A stretch of DNA of 64,000 nucleotides from assembly GCF_001717955.1 (NCBI RefSeq), contig NZ_CP014168.1:3319501-3383500 (forward strand), written 5' to 3'. Positions 16,470 through 25,939 of the stretch are shown piece after piece (position 1 is the stretch's first letter; every line of letters starts with the position of its first letter). A program made the position numbers and the translations under genes. A model generated the notes under the pieces. That model was given only the letters and a program-made list of their open reading frames with translations, was not told where the DNA came from and searched no databases. This DNA is from Sphingomonas panacis. GTDB taxonomy: Bacteria > Pseudomonadota > Alphaproteobacteria > Sphingomonadales > Sphingomonadaceae.

Positions 16470-19253
16470 CTAACGGACGTGAAGCTCACTTTCGTGCAGC
16501 AAGGCGCGCGCCGCGCGTATGTCCGGATAGTGTTCATCGCCTTCGATGCGCGCGAGTGCGGGCATCAGGATGTGCGCCGCCTCGTCCGGCGGCATCAGGT
16601 GGGCCAGCGATGTCGCGGCCCGCAAGGCCCAGAGCCCGGCGCCCTGCGCCTCCGCGATCGCGAGCGCCCGCTGGAACTGCGCTCGACCAGCCGACGCATC
16701 GCCGGATCGCAGCCTGTTCTCGCCGTCGGCCCGCAGGATCTCCGCGGTCGCCCAGTGCGGGGCGCAGGCTTCAGTCCGCGCGGTCGCTTCCGTGTCGCAC
16801 AGTGCCGCGCAGCAGGTGATGAAGACTTCCTTGTCATGCGGCAGGGGCGGGCGCATCCGATCCGGCGCGAGCGGCTGTAGCGGCTTTCCCATGCGCAGAC
16901 CGGCGATCCGCGAAAACCACGCGGCGAGTTCAACCATGTAGGTGAAGCGGTTTTCGTCCGCCGCACGGCCGAGCAGATCGGCATAGTGCCACGCCAGTTC
17001 GTCGTCGCCCAGCCACAGCGCGACCGGACAGGCCGCGCTGCTCAACAGATAGCAGAACGAACTTGGATTGCGCAGCCGACGGGCATCGATCACCGTTTCC
17101 ATGATCGTCGCCCGGGCGCTTTCCAGCCGGCCCTGCACCGCCAGCGTGACACTGTGGTTGCCCCGCAATATCGTCGCATGATCGTACCGAAGCACCGCGC
17201 CATAGGCGGTGCGGTCGCTGCTGCTGGCGACCAACTCGGCGCCGATCGCCGCCGATTCTTCCATGCGCCCCACGCGGAAAGTCATCCCAGCGATCACCCG
17301 TTGGGCGAAATGCTGCAGGTCGCGATCAACATCCGTGCTTTCAGGCACCAGCATCTGCTGCGCGAGCGTGAGCGACGCTGGATGATCGCCCATGATTCCC
17401 CGCTGACCGGACAGCATCCACAGCGCGGTCGCCCGGGCCACGGGATCGCCGATCTTCTTGGCGATGCGCAGCACCTGCGTCGCCGCGCGCACGAACCGTT
17501 CGCTCGGCCGGTCGGCGTTGAACAACAGCACGCACAGGCCGATTTGCAGCTGGATTTCCTCGGCCCCGCCCCGCTGGCCAAGCGCGTCCAGCGTGGCGAT
17601 CGCCTGCTCCAGCCAGCGATGATATACGGCGAATTGCGACATGCCGAGCCAAAGCGGCGCAGAGGCAAGGATGAGGCGGACGCCCAGCCGCTTGTCCCCG
17701 GCCTCGCCCAGCGACCACACCAGCGCCGCGCGCACGTCGTCGATCGCGTTGCCGTACCGCTCCCACCAGGTGGCGCGGTCCATCCGCAGCCAATCGGCCT
17801 GGGCGCGATCCAGCAACGTCCCGACCCATTCGGCATGCCGGCGCGCCGCGATTCCAGCCTGACCGGAGCCATCCAGCTTGCATCGGGCATAGGCCTTGGT
17901 CGTCTCCAGCAGGCGATAGGCGACGCCGTGTTGCGATGGCTCGATGAAGAGCAGCGACTTGGCCGCCAGTTGCAGGACGGCCTTCGCCGCGTGCGCATCC
18001 TCCGCCGCATCCGGCGCGGCGACTTGTACGGCAGCGGCAAGATCGAAGGTGGAGCGAAACAGGCTGAGGCGGCCGAACACCAGGCGCTCGTCGGGCGTGA
18101 GCAGTTCGAAGCTCCAGTCCAGCATCGCTTCGAGCGTCTCGTGACGCGCGAGCGTGCGGCGGCCAAAAGCGAGGAGCGACAGACGCCCGGCCAGTCCGCT
18201 GGACAGCCCCTCCAGCCCCACCATCGGCATCGCCGCTGCCGCCAGTTCGAGCGCGAGCGGCAGCCCGTCAAGCGAGCGGCACACCGCCGCGACCTGCCGG
18301 GCATTCTCCTCGGCGAGCCGGAACCCGCCAGCGGCTGCCGCTGCACGCTCCACGAACAGCGCGACCGACGGGTTGCTGGCGATCGTCTCCACCGCATCCG
18401 CCGCAGCGGGCACGGGCACGGGCACGGGCAGGGGCTGGAGATGCACCTGCACTTCGCCGGGCACCCGCAGCGGTTCACGGCTGGTCGCCAGCAGCGTCAC
18501 GCGCGGGCAGGATTGAAGCAGCACCTCTGCGGCCCTGGCTGCGGTGTCGATCAGATGCTCGCAATTGTCGATGAGCAGCACGAGTTCGGCCGCGCGCAGG
18601 CGTTCCACCAGCACGGAGGGCATCGTATCCTGGCCCATCGGGCTTTGGAGCGCCGCAGCGGTGGCGGTGGCCACGTGCGCAAGGGACGTGCAGTTCGTCA
18701 GATCGACAACGCAGACGGCGGTTCGGGCACGAAGCTGCGTTAGCGCAGCCAGCGCGACACTCGTCTTGCCGATGCCGCCCGAACCGACGATCGTGACGAG
18801 CCGATGCCGCGCGATGCTTTCCACCACCTCGGCGACGCAGGTCTCGCGGCCGATCAAGTGGTGAATCGGCACCGGGAGCGGAAGCGGGCGGATGTCCGGC
18901 GACATCGGCGCCTCGGCCGCGTCCTCGCCTTCAGCCTCGATGGTCACGTCGGCACTGAGCCGATAGCCTCGGCCCGGCACGTTAACGATCTCGGCGTCGT
19001 CCTCCGCCCCGGCGCGAAGCGCGCGGCGGATCGCGGTGATGTGAACGCGCAAATTGTTGTCCTGCACGAAAATGTTCGGCCAGACGCGATCGGCGATTTC
19101 CTGCACCGAAACGATCTCCCCGGCCCGTTCGGCAAGGAGTGCGAGGATCGCGAGCGCCCGCGACCCCAGGCCGACGCGGACGCCGCCACTCAGCAAATGC
19201 CCCCGTTCAGGGCGAAGCTCGAACGATCCGAACCGGATACGCCGATCGTTCAT
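16470..19253 (-). CDS. Large transcriptional regulator: OmpR-type winged helix, ATPase and TPR-like domains
   Basis: A 927-residue signalling protein. Residues 5-102 form an OmpR/PhoB-type winged helix DNA-binding domain (IRFGSFELRPERGHLLSGG, NNLRVHITAIRRALR, VNVPGRGYRLS). Residues 130-400 hold an NB-ARC/STAND-type ATPase with P-loop VGSGGIGKTS (about 156-165), Walker B LVLLIDNCEHL, and LLATSREPLRVPGE. The rest is alpha-helical and TPR/MalT-like. Such proteins couple ligand sensing to promoter binding; the ligand here is unknown. The ATG at 19253-19251 starts the winged helix, and an in-frame GTG at 19340 is possible. It is divergent from the gene at 19444 across 190 bases, and control of that gene and the exporter beyond is plausible but unproven. 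Confidence 0.85.
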   Translation of the reverse strand: MNDRRIRFGSFELRPERGHLLSGGVRVGLGSRALAILALLAERAGEIVSVQEIADRVWPNIFVQDNNLRVHITAIRRALRAGAEDDAEIVNVPGRGYRLSADVTIEAEGEDAAEAPMSPDIRPLPLPVPIHHLIGRETCVAEVVESIARHRLVTIVGSGGIGKTSVALAALTQLRARTAVCVVDLTNCTSLAHVATATAAALQSPMGQDTMPSVLVERLRAAELVLLIDNCEHLIDTAARAAEVLLQSCPRVTLLATSREPLRVPGEVQVHLQPLPVPVPVPAAADAVETIASNPSVALFVERAAAAAGGFRLAEENARQVAAVCRSLDGLPLALELAAAAMPMVGLEGLSSGLAGRLSLLAFGRRTLARHETLEAMLDWSFELLTPDERLVFGRLSLFRSTFDLAAAVQVAAPDAAEDAHAAKAVLQLAAKSLLFIEPSQHGVAYRLLETTKAYARCKLDGSGQAGIAARRHAEWVGTLLDRAQADWLRMDRATWWERYGNAIDDVRAALVWSLGEAGDKRLGVRLILASAPLWLGMSQFAVYHRWLEQAIATLDALGQRGGAEEIQLQIGLCVLLFNADRPSERFVRAATQVLRIAKKIGDPVARATALWMLSGQRGIMGDHPASLTLAQQMLVPESTDVDRDLQHFAQRVIAGMTFRVGRMEESAAIGAELVASSSDRTAYGAVLRYDHATILRGNHSVTLAVQGRLESARATIMETVIDARRLRNPSSFCYLLSSAACPVALWLGDDELAWHYADLLGRAADENRFTYMVELAAWFSRIAGLRMGKPLQPLAPDRMRPPLPHDKEVFITCCAALCDTEATARTEACAPHWATAEILRADGENRLRSGDASAGRAQFQRALAIAEAQGAGLWALRAATSLAHLMPPDEAAHILMPALARIEGDEHYPDIRAARALLHESELHVR

Positions 19254-19443
19254 GATCGTCTGTCGTCTGGCCGACCCACTTACGTCCCCCCGCAGACACG
19301 TTAGCGCTACCCTTATGCGCGAATTAGCGGAGTTTGGCACCTGTTTAGTCGGGGCCTTCGGGCGGTTCCTCTATGCGGGCCGGGCAGGGACGGGACCAAT
19401 CTTTGCTCCACGTCCATCGCCGTTCCGCGCCAGGAGATAGTGT

Positions 19444-20463
19444 ATGCGCCTTGCAGATATTGCGGCGCCGGTCGACACCGGCGCCGGGAAGACCATCCGT
19501 CGCCCAACGCCAGAGGAGGTGCGGGCGCAGCTGGAACGGATTCGCGCCCATGCGTTCACCGGCTCGGAGAAGCTGTACGCCTTTCTGCACTTCGTCGTGG
19601 AGGAAGCGCTGGCGGGCCGCGCGGCGACGCTGAAGGAGTTGGTGATCGGCGTCGAGCTCTATGGCGGCATCGTCGAGTATGACCCACGCATCGATTCCGC
19701 TGTACGCGTCGAGGCGCGCCGATTGCGGCGCAAGCTCGCCGCTTATTATGCTGGGCCGGGCCGGGGCGATGCGGTGATCGTGTCGATTCCAACGGGAGGC
19801 TACGCGCCGAGCTTCCACCTGCGACAGGATGCGTCGCGCATCATCACCGAAGCGTCGGGGGCGGAGAGGGGGCCGCCGATGCTGGCGGTGCTGCCGTTCA
19901 CCGCGCTCTGTGTCCACGAAAAGGCGTTCGCGGCGGGGGTGACGGACGAGATAATCTACGCGGCCGAACGGGACGCGCATCTCCGGGTCGCGCCGCGGGC
20001 GATCATGTTCCAGTTTCGCGAGAGCCGTTATTCGCTCCACGAAGTCGCCGCGCATGCCGGCTCGGATCTGGTGCTGCATGGCACGATCCGCCGGGTGCAG
20101 GCGGTGCACCGCGTATGCGTGGAGCTGTCCAGCCGCTGGGGGCAGATCCTGTGGTCGGATCGCGTCGATATCATCGGCGAGGGTGAACTTGACGTTCAGG
20201 AACGCATGGCCGAGGCGATCCTCGAACGGCTCCCGCGTGACGCGCTACGCGAACCGGCACCCGGTCGATCGCCTGAAGCGCGCTTCGACGGCAACATGTT
20301 AGTCGGTGACGCCTCCTGCGGCTTCCGCCGCGCTAACAGCCACTCGCGTCCGGCCGAGGGTGTCAGAATCTATGACCGTGCAGCGCGGCGAAGGCCCGGC
20401 GCAGTCAGAAGGTTCGACACGTGCATATATATCTTCTCACAGCCTGTCGGCACGTCAGCGTGA
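19444..20463 (+). CDS. CadC/adenylate-cyclase-like regulatory protein without TPR region
   Basis: A 339-residue protein. The N-terminal part (EKLYAFLHFVVEEALAGRAA, TLKELVIGVELYGG, DPRIDSAVRVEARRLRRKLA, YYAGPGRGDAVIVSIPTGGY) matches the conserved head found in large alphaproteobacterial TPR signalling proteins. A TolB-amino-terminal-like segment follows (MLAVLPF, FAAGVTDEIIYAAE, LVLHGTIRR, LWSDRVDI). Most relatives continue into TPR repeats. Here the frame ends after about 60 low-complexity Arg-rich residues, suggesting a shortened C-terminus. The start has GGAGATAGT just upstream. It precedes the exporter genes by 58 bases on the same strand and could be their regulator. Confidence 0.7.
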   Translation: MRLADIAAPVDTGAGKTIRRPTPEEVRAQLERIRAHAFTGSEKLYAFLHFVVEEALAGRAATLKELVIGVELYGGIVEYDPRIDSAVRVEARRLRRKLAAYYAGPGRGDAVIVSIPTGGYAPSFHLRQDASRIITEASGAERGPPMLAVLPFTALCVHEKAFAAGVTDEIIYAAERDAHLRVAPRAIMFQFRESRYSLHEVAAHAGSDLVLHGTIRRVQAVHRVCVELSSRWGQILWSDRVDIIGEGELDVQERMAEAILERLPRDALREPAPGRSPEARFDGNMLVGDASCGFRRANSHSRPAEGVRIYDRAARRRPGAVRRFDTCIYIFSQPVGTSA

Positions 20464-20521
20464 CCAGCACTTCGGCGGAGCGCACCGGCGTGGTCGGCAA
20501 CGCGGTTCCGTGAACACCGTC

Positions 20522-22141
20522 ATGAGCGTGGAGCATGCCTTCAGGCCTGAAGAGAGGCCGCTCTTCGCAGGGTCGCCGTTCTCGCCGTCGCACCCCGCTG
20601 GCCGGCGCCTCGGCTATTTCGCCATCGGCACGTTTCTCGCCGCGACCTCGACGTTCGGGAACGCGCTGACGACGGTCAATACGGGAAGCGTGGCTGGTCC
20701 GCTCGGGCTGTACGTGGCCGAGGCTGCTGCCCTTCCGGCAATCTATGTCGCGATGAATGCGACGGCCAACCTTTCCCTCGTGAAGGCAAGGGCTCAATTC
20801 GGCATCCCGCAGGTGACCGGCTTTTTCCTCGGTCTCTATGCGCTCGCGGCGCTGGTCCATTTCGGCTTCGCCAGCTTTTGGGCGGCGGTGTTCGTGCGCG
20901 CGACCAGTGGCATGGCCGCCGCCGCGCTGATCACCCTCGGCGTCTATTATCTAATGCAGGCCTTTCCGCCCAAGGCAAAGCCGGTCGGTGCCGTCATCGG
21001 GATGGGCCTGTCGCAGCTCGGTACGCCGCTGGCCCGGCTCGTCCCCGTCGAGGTGCTGGTCGACAACGGATTGTGGGGCCTGCACGCCATCGAAGTCGCG
21101 CTGGCGCTGGTCTCGCTCGCGCTCATTCTCGCGCTGCCACTGCCGCCCAGCGAGAAGAGCACCGCTTTCGCGCCGCGCGATTTCCTGACGATCCCCTTGG
21201 CGACCGCCGGCATGGTGCTGCTTTGCCAAGTCATCGGCCAGGGCCGTACGCTCTGGTGGTCCGACACGCCTTGGCTCGGCATGGCGCTTGCAGCCTCGAT
21301 CGCACTGCTCGCGGGCGCCTTTCTGAACGAGACGGGTCGGCGCGATCCGCTGGTGCATTTCGAATGGATCGGCACCTGGGGCATATTGCGGTTCGCCGCC
21401 GTGGCGCTGGTCCTGCGTCTGGCGCTTGCCGAGCAAAGCTATGGGGCGGTCGGCCTCCTGACGCTCGGCGGACTCAACAACGACCAGCTAGGGACGCTCT
21501 TCGGCGTGGTCGCGGTCGCGATGCTGCTGGGCATTGTCGCCGCCGCGCTGACGCTGTCCGAGCGCCGCTTGCCCTGGCAGGTGCTCGTTGCTGCCCTGAT
21601 CATCGCCACAGGCGCATGGCTGGACAGCGACGCGACCACGCTGACGCGCCCGGCGCAGTTGATCCTGAGCCAGGCCTTGATCGGCTTCGGCACCACCTTG
21701 TTCGCCGGGCCGGCGCTTCTGCATGGCTTCCTGCGGATGATCCAGCGGGGTGGCGATTATCTCGTCAGCTTCGTCGTCACGTTCAGCATCTCGCAGAATG
21801 TCGGCGGGCTGATGGGATCCGCGCTGCTCGGCTCGTTGCAGACGATCTGGGCGCGCAACGCCAGCAACACGCTGGCAGCCGACATGCTGGCGAGCGACCC
21901 GCAGGTCGCTGCCCGGATCGGCGGCGGCGGTGCATCGCTGGCCGCCGTGCTCGTCGATCCCGCCCAGCGCGCCGCCCAGGGCGCGGGCCTGCTGGGACAG
22001 GCGATGGCGCGCGAAGCCGCGGTGATCGCGTTCAACGACACCTTCCGGTTCGTGGCCATGCTCGCCCTGGCCACAGCCGCCTTCATTTTCGCGAACATCC
22101 TCGTTGCGCGCACCCGAGAGAAGACCAATGACCGCAGCTGA
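20522..22141 (+). CDS. MFS multidrug/aromatic-compound exporter (EmrB/DHA2-like)
   Basis: A 539-residue inner-membrane major facilitator protein with about 14 hydrophobic segments, as in the DHA2/EmrB group that works with an adaptor and an outer-membrane channel. Segments such as GYFAIGTFLAATSTFGNALT and SFVVTFSISQNVGGLMGSAL are consistent with helices 1 and about 11. The ATG at 20522 gives a normal cytoplasmic N-terminus. An in-frame GTG at 20510 is an alternative, and neither has a strong ribosome site. The 3' end overlaps the adaptor gene by 14 bases, showing a translationally coupled operon. The substrate is unknown; aromatic acids or toxic organics are typical of the group. Confidence 0.85.
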   Translation: MSVEHAFRPEERPLFAGSPFSPSHPAGRRLGYFAIGTFLAATSTFGNALTTVNTGSVAGPLGLYVAEAAALPAIYVAMNATANLSLVKARAQFGIPQVTGFFLGLYALAALVHFGFASFWAAVFVRATSGMAAAALITLGVYYLMQAFPPKAKPVGAVIGMGLSQLGTPLARLVPVEVLVDNGLWGLHAIEVALALVSLALILALPLPPSEKSTAFAPRDFLTIPLATAGMVLLCQVIGQGRTLWWSDTPWLGMALAASIALLAGAFLNETGRRDPLVHFEWIGTWGILRFAAVALVLRLALAEQSYGAVGLLTLGGLNNDQLGTLFGVVAVAMLLGIVAAALTLSERRLPWQVLVAALIIATGAWLDSDATTLTRPAQLILSQALIGFGTTLFAGPALLHGFLRMIQRGGDYLVSFVVTFSISQNVGGLMGSALLGSLQTIWARNASNTLAADMLASDPQVAARIGGGGASLAAVLVDPAQRAAQGAGLLGQAMAREAAVIAFNDTFRFVAMLALATAAFIFANILVARTREKTNDRS

Positions 22142-23222
22142 CACCGCCCCACCACTGGAGAACGAAGCGGCGACATGGCGCCCCGCCGCCAAGCGCCCGA
22201 TACGGATCGTCGCCACGGTGGCGCTGGCGCTTGCCGGCATTCTCCTCGTTCTCGCCGCCTGGAATCTGCCGCCCTTTGCAGGACGATACCAGCAAACCGA
22301 CAATGCCTATGTGCGCGGCCGGGTCACGGTCATCGCCCCGCAGGTGAGCGGCTATGTCCTGCAGGTGCTGGTCCACGACTACGACGTCGTAAAGCCCGGC
22401 CAGATTTTGGTGCGGATAGATGACCGCGTCTATCGCGCCCGCGTCGAGCAGGCGCGCGCCAACCTTTCGGCGGCCGAGGCCGCGCTGGCCAACTCCACCC
22501 AGGCCCGGGCGTCCCGGTCGGCGGGTCTCCAGGGCCAAATAGCGGGCGTCGAAGGCGCACGAGCGCAGCTCGCCAGGGCACGGGCGGACATGGCGCGCGC
22601 CGCTGATCTTGCCCGGGACGGCTCGATCTCGGTGCGGGAGCGCGACCAGACGATGGCCGCGCTCGCCCAGGCACAGGCGCAACTGCGCCAGGCGGAGGCC
22701 GGAAGCGAGATCGGCCGCCAGGACATCCGAACGGTCGAGGTCGGCCGTGGCGGGCTGGAAGCGCAGGTCGAAGCGGCGCGCGCGCAATTGCATGCAGCCG
22801 AGATCGATCTCGAGCACACCGTGATCCGCGCGCCCGAAGGCGGCGTCCTCGGCGAGGTCGGCATCCGGGTCGGCACCTATGTCACCAACGGATCACAGCT
22901 GCTCGCGATCGTGCCGCCGGATCGCTGGGTCATCGCCAACTTCAAGGAAAACCAGACGGGGCAAATCCGCCCAGGTCAACCGGTCCGCTTGACGGTCGAC
23001 GCACTGGACGGCGCAAGGCTGAAGGGGCGGGTCGAGCGCCTGTCGCCTGCTGCCGGATCGGAGTTCGCGGTCCTCAAGCCGGACAATGCGACCGGCAATT
23101 TCGTGAAGATCCCGCAACGGATCGGCGTGCGGATCGCGGTCGATCCCGGCGCAGCAGCGGCGAAGCGCCTGCGTCCGGGCATGTCGGTGGAGGCCCGGGT
23201 CGATACGAGTGTCCGGTCATGA
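22128..23222 (+). CDS. HlyD/EmrA-type membrane fusion protein
   Basis: A 364-residue periplasmic adaptor. A single N-terminal transmembrane anchor (about residues 28-50) is followed by TDNAYVRGRVTVIAPQVSGY, the lipoyl/biotinyl half-motif of EmrA-type adaptors. A long Ala/Arg/Gln-rich coiled-coil hairpin comes next (about 100-215). The returning half-motif HTVIRAPEGGVLGEVGIRVG and the beta-barrel region follow (WVIANFKENQTGQIRPGQPV). It bridges the MFS pump encoded upstream (14-base overlap) and the outer-membrane factor encoded downstream (ATGA overlap), completing a tripartite exporter. Confidence 0.92.
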   Translation: MTAADTAPPLENEAATWRPAAKRPIRIVATVALALAGILLVLAAWNLPPFAGRYQQTDNAYVRGRVTVIAPQVSGYVLQVLVHDYDVVKPGQILVRIDDRVYRARVEQARANLSAAEAALANSTQARASRSAGLQGQIAGVEGARAQLARARADMARAADLARDGSISVRERDQTMAALAQAQAQLRQAEAGSEIGRQDIRTVEVGRGGLEAQVEAARAQLHAAEIDLEHTVIRAPEGGVLGEVGIRVGTYVTNGSQLLAIVPPDRWVIANFKENQTGQIRPGQPVRLTVDALDGARLKGRVERLSPAAGSEFAVLKPDNATGNFVKIPQRIGVRIAVDPGAAAAKRLRPGMSVEARVDTSVRS

Positions 23223-24607
23223 GAGCGCTTCTAGCTGCGGGCAACCTTGCCCTCCTCCTTTCGGCCTGTGCCGGCCCGCGCCCGGCGATGCCGCGAGCGG
23301 CCGAGGTCGCATCGCCGGCCCAGTGGCGCGATGCTCGCGAAGCATCGGCCGTCGCCATTGACGCGCAATGGTGGCGTAGCTTTGGCGATGCCACGCTGAC
23401 CGACCTCGTCGAAGCGGCGCTCGCACATAATGCGGATATCGAGATCGCCGCCGCACGCGTCGAGGAGGCGCGTGCGCAGTTCGCCGCCGCGCGCGGCGCC
23501 AGGATGCCGCAGGTGCAAGGCGCCGGCACGGGCGGCCGCACCCGCAGCGTCAACCCGTTCGGGATCGATGTCGACCAATGGGCAGCACAGGGCGAAGTGC
23601 AGGCGTCGTTCGACCTCGACCTGTTCGGCCGCCTGCGCAACAGCGCTGCCGCCGCGAAGGCGCAACTCCTCGCCAGCGATGACAGCCGCGAAACCGTCCG
23701 GCTTGCCATCGCCGCAGGCGTGGTCAGCGGCTATGTCCAGCTTCGGACGTTCGACGAGCGGCGGGCGATCCTGCGCCGCACGCTCGATGCGCGCGCGGAC
23801 ACCCTGAAGCTCATTCGGCGCCGCGCCGAAGCGGGGTATGGCTCGCAGCTCGATCTGGCGCAGGCAGAAGCGGAGGTTGAGGCGGCGGCCCAAGTCATCC
23901 CGACCGTCGATCTGGCGATAGCGAAGCTCGAGAACGGCATCAGCATCCTGCTCGGTCGCACACCCGGCCCCGTCGCGCGTGGATCGGCAGTCACGGCGCT
24001 GACAATCCCAACAGTGCCGTCGCGGCTGCCGGCGAGCGTGCTCCGACAGCGCCCTGACATCGCCTCGGCCGAACAGCAGATCGTCGCGGCCGACCATTCG
24101 CTGGACGCGGCGCGCGCCGCCTTCATGCCCGACATCAAACTGGCGGCATCCGGCGGCTTCGTCGCTTCCTCGCTGCTCCCCGGCGATCCGCCTTCGATCT
24201 TCTCGCTGGGGGCAAGCATCCTCGCGCCGATCTTCAACGGCGGGAGGATACGCGCCGGGGCGGATAGCGCGGCCGCTCGCCGCGACCAAGCCGCCTTTGC
24301 GTATCGGAAGGCTGCCCTTACCGCGTTCCGAGAAGTTGAAGACGGGATGGCGTCGGTCGAACGGTACGGACAGCAGGAGGAGGTGCTGACGCGTCAGCAG
24401 GCCGCGGTCCTCCGGGTCCAGCAGCTTGCGTCGCGCCGCTATCGCGAGGGCTATTCCCCCTATCTCGAACAGCTCGACGCCGAGCGGAGCCTGTTATCTT
24501 CGCAATTGTCGCTCGTACAATCACGCAGCGACCGCCTGCTCGCATCGACCGCTCTTTTTCAAGCGCTTGGGGGCGGTTGGCAGCCTTCGGAACAGAGGGC
24601 GGAGTGA
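23219..24607 (+). CDS. NodT-family outer-membrane efflux lipoprotein
   Basis: A 462-residue TolC-like outer-membrane factor. The N-terminus is a lipoprotein signal with lipobox LLSAC (Cys17). Two OEP repeats follow, marked by WWRSFGDATLTDLVEAALAH and QASFDLDLFGRLRNS in the first, and by VPSRLPASVLRQRPDIASAE, FNGGRIRAGADSAAARRDQA and LDAERSLLSSQLSLVQSRSD in the second. This is the normal order for the NodT/OprM group. ATGA overlaps the adaptor stop. It supplies the outer-membrane channel of the exporter encoded by the three overlapping genes. The 112 bases after its stop hold no supported feature. Confidence 0.92.
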   Translation: MRALLAAGNLALLLSACAGPRPAMPRAAEVASPAQWRDAREASAVAIDAQWWRSFGDATLTDLVEAALAHNADIEIAAARVEEARAQFAAARGARMPQVQGAGTGGRTRSVNPFGIDVDQWAAQGEVQASFDLDLFGRLRNSAAAAKAQLLASDDSRETVRLAIAAGVVSGYVQLRTFDERRAILRRTLDARADTLKLIRRRAEAGYGSQLDLAQAEAEVEAAAQVIPTVDLAIAKLENGISILLGRTPGPVARGSAVTALTIPTVPSRLPASVLRQRPDIASAEQQIVAADHSLDAARAAFMPDIKLAASGGFVASSLLPGDPPSIFSLGASILAPIFNGGRIRAGADSAAARRDQAAFAYRKAALTAFREVEDGMASVERYGQQEEVLTRQQAAVLRVQQLASRRYREGYSPYLEQLDAERSLLSSQLSLVQSRSDRLLASTALFQALGGGWQPSEQRAE

Positions 24608-24719
24608 TCCGTCCGCGCATCACCTTGTCGCTAACGACGCAGCGCGCGCGGCTGCCGAGGAGCTCGATGCCGGCGGCTCGTCCCCATTGCGGTGAAGATG
24701 GACAGCAGGAGGGCGCGGA

Positions 24720-25640
24720 TCATCGCGAGGTGCAGGTCGGATCGTTGCAGACGGAAGGCGTGTCGTCGGCGTTTCGAGGCGCCAGGCTCGCGCGGAACCG
24801 CAGGCGCTGCGGTGCGGCTTCCAGAACCGCGATCTCGATGTCGAGGATACGGATCGACTTTTGCGACAGCGGGAAGCGCATGGTCTGGCCGCTGCTGGCA
24901 TGGACGAGATCGTCGATGCTATAGCCGCGCAGTTCGAAGGCCAGTTCGCCCTTCTCGATCCCGAGATAGGCGATATCGTAGATCGTGCCGCTCTCGATCG
25001 TATCGTATTGGCTGGCGTCGGGGATCTGCACGCCCTTGGCGTAATCGCGCGGCGGGACGACGGCGTGCCCCGCAGCCGTAACTTGCGGCGTGCCGAAAGT
25101 CTCGGGCGTGGGCGCGGTGGAGCGGATGACCGGCACTCTTGGGTCCGCCCGCATCTTTTCGTGAAGGTCCGCCGGCTTGACCGAGGCCTTGGTGTCGGCG
25201 ATCAGCGCTTCGGCAAAGGCGACCTGGTCGATCGCCAGGGGAAAACCGCCAGTCTGGCTGTGGTCGTCAGCGCAGACGAACTGCAACTGAGCATCTCCCA
25301 CCGAGCCGGCTTCGACGAGATTGGGTCCGGCATAGCTGAGCGCGGTCTTGTCGAGCCGTTCGTCATCGGCGCCATAGCGCAGAACCATGTCCCACGTTTC
25401 GGTGTGCTGGCGGCAATCGGCAACCATGGAGGCGCGCACCGAAGCGGCGGGATTGCCCGGTTCGCGCAGGATCTGGCTGGCCTCGTAACGTACGGTGTCA
25501 CCGTCACGCTCGATTGATCCGACATCCACGAACAGCACCTTGTCGGCCCCTTGGGTGACATACCACCACTGCGCGGTGCGGGCTTGCGCCACCGAGGGCG
25601 ATAGCAGCGCCAGCGCGCATGCGAGGATTCCCAACTTCAT
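24720..25640 (-). CDS. Secreted hypothetical protein, surface-adhesin-E-like N-terminus
   Basis: A 306-residue protein with signal peptide (LGILACALALLSPSVAQA). The N-terminal mature region (QWWYVTQGADKVLFVDVGSI, VRYEASQILREP) resembles the surface-adhesin protein E/CNP1-like fold often seen in proteobacterial periplasmic proteins. The remainder, including SGTIYDIAYLGIEKGELAFE, is unrecognised. Its pattern of alternating strands suggests an all-beta domain. Two Cys residues flank the C-terminus (VCNDPTCTSR) and could form a disulfide. The start at 25640-25638 is chosen for GGGAG just upstream; the longer frame adds an implausible N-terminus. No functional assignment is possible. Confidence 0.7.
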   Translation of the reverse strand: MKLGILACALALLSPSVAQARTAQWWYVTQGADKVLFVDVGSIERDGDTVRYEASQILREPGNPAASVRASMVADCRQHTETWDMVLRYGADDERLDKTALSYAGPNLVEAGSVGDAQLQFVCADDHSQTGGFPLAIDQVAFAEALIADTKASVKPADLHEKMRADPRVPVIRSTAPTPETFGTPQVTAAGHAVVPPRDYAKGVQIPDASQYDTIESGTIYDIAYLGIEKGELAFELRGYSIDDLVHASSGQTMRFPLSQKSIRILDIEIAVLEAAPQRLRFRASLAPRNADDTPSVCNDPTCTSR

Positions 25641-25939
25641 CTCAACTCCCAATCTTAGCGGCGCGAGCGGCAACGTATCGGCAGGCCGAACGAAACGGCG
25701 ATACCAGTTCAAGTGGCGTAGGGCGATTTTCACGTCGAACCAGGCCCGAGGCCGGCTGCCGCCACGAAGCGCCAGCCTCGGTTGGCGGGTAAGCCTAATT
25801 CGCCGGACGGCACCATTTCACCATCACCGGCACCGGGCCATCGGACACGCAGCATATCGGCAGGCCAACTGACGTCACAGACAAGCTGAGCGCGGCAGCT
25901 CGCATCACCCAGCATATTCCGGATGATGCGAGCAGAACC
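25641..25939. other. Intergenic region, no supported gene
   Basis: About 300 bases between two minus-strand genes. A 61-codon frame on the minus strand (25915-25730) has no ribosome site and no recognisable domain, so it is not called. The region should contain the promoter of the secreted protein gene and the end of the mucR transcript. No clear terminator was seen. Confidence 0.5.

Noticed and set aside
25730-25915. 61-codon minus-strand frame between the secreted protein gene and mucR
   Set aside because: No ribosome site, no signal or domain; not distinguishable from random open frame at this GC content.
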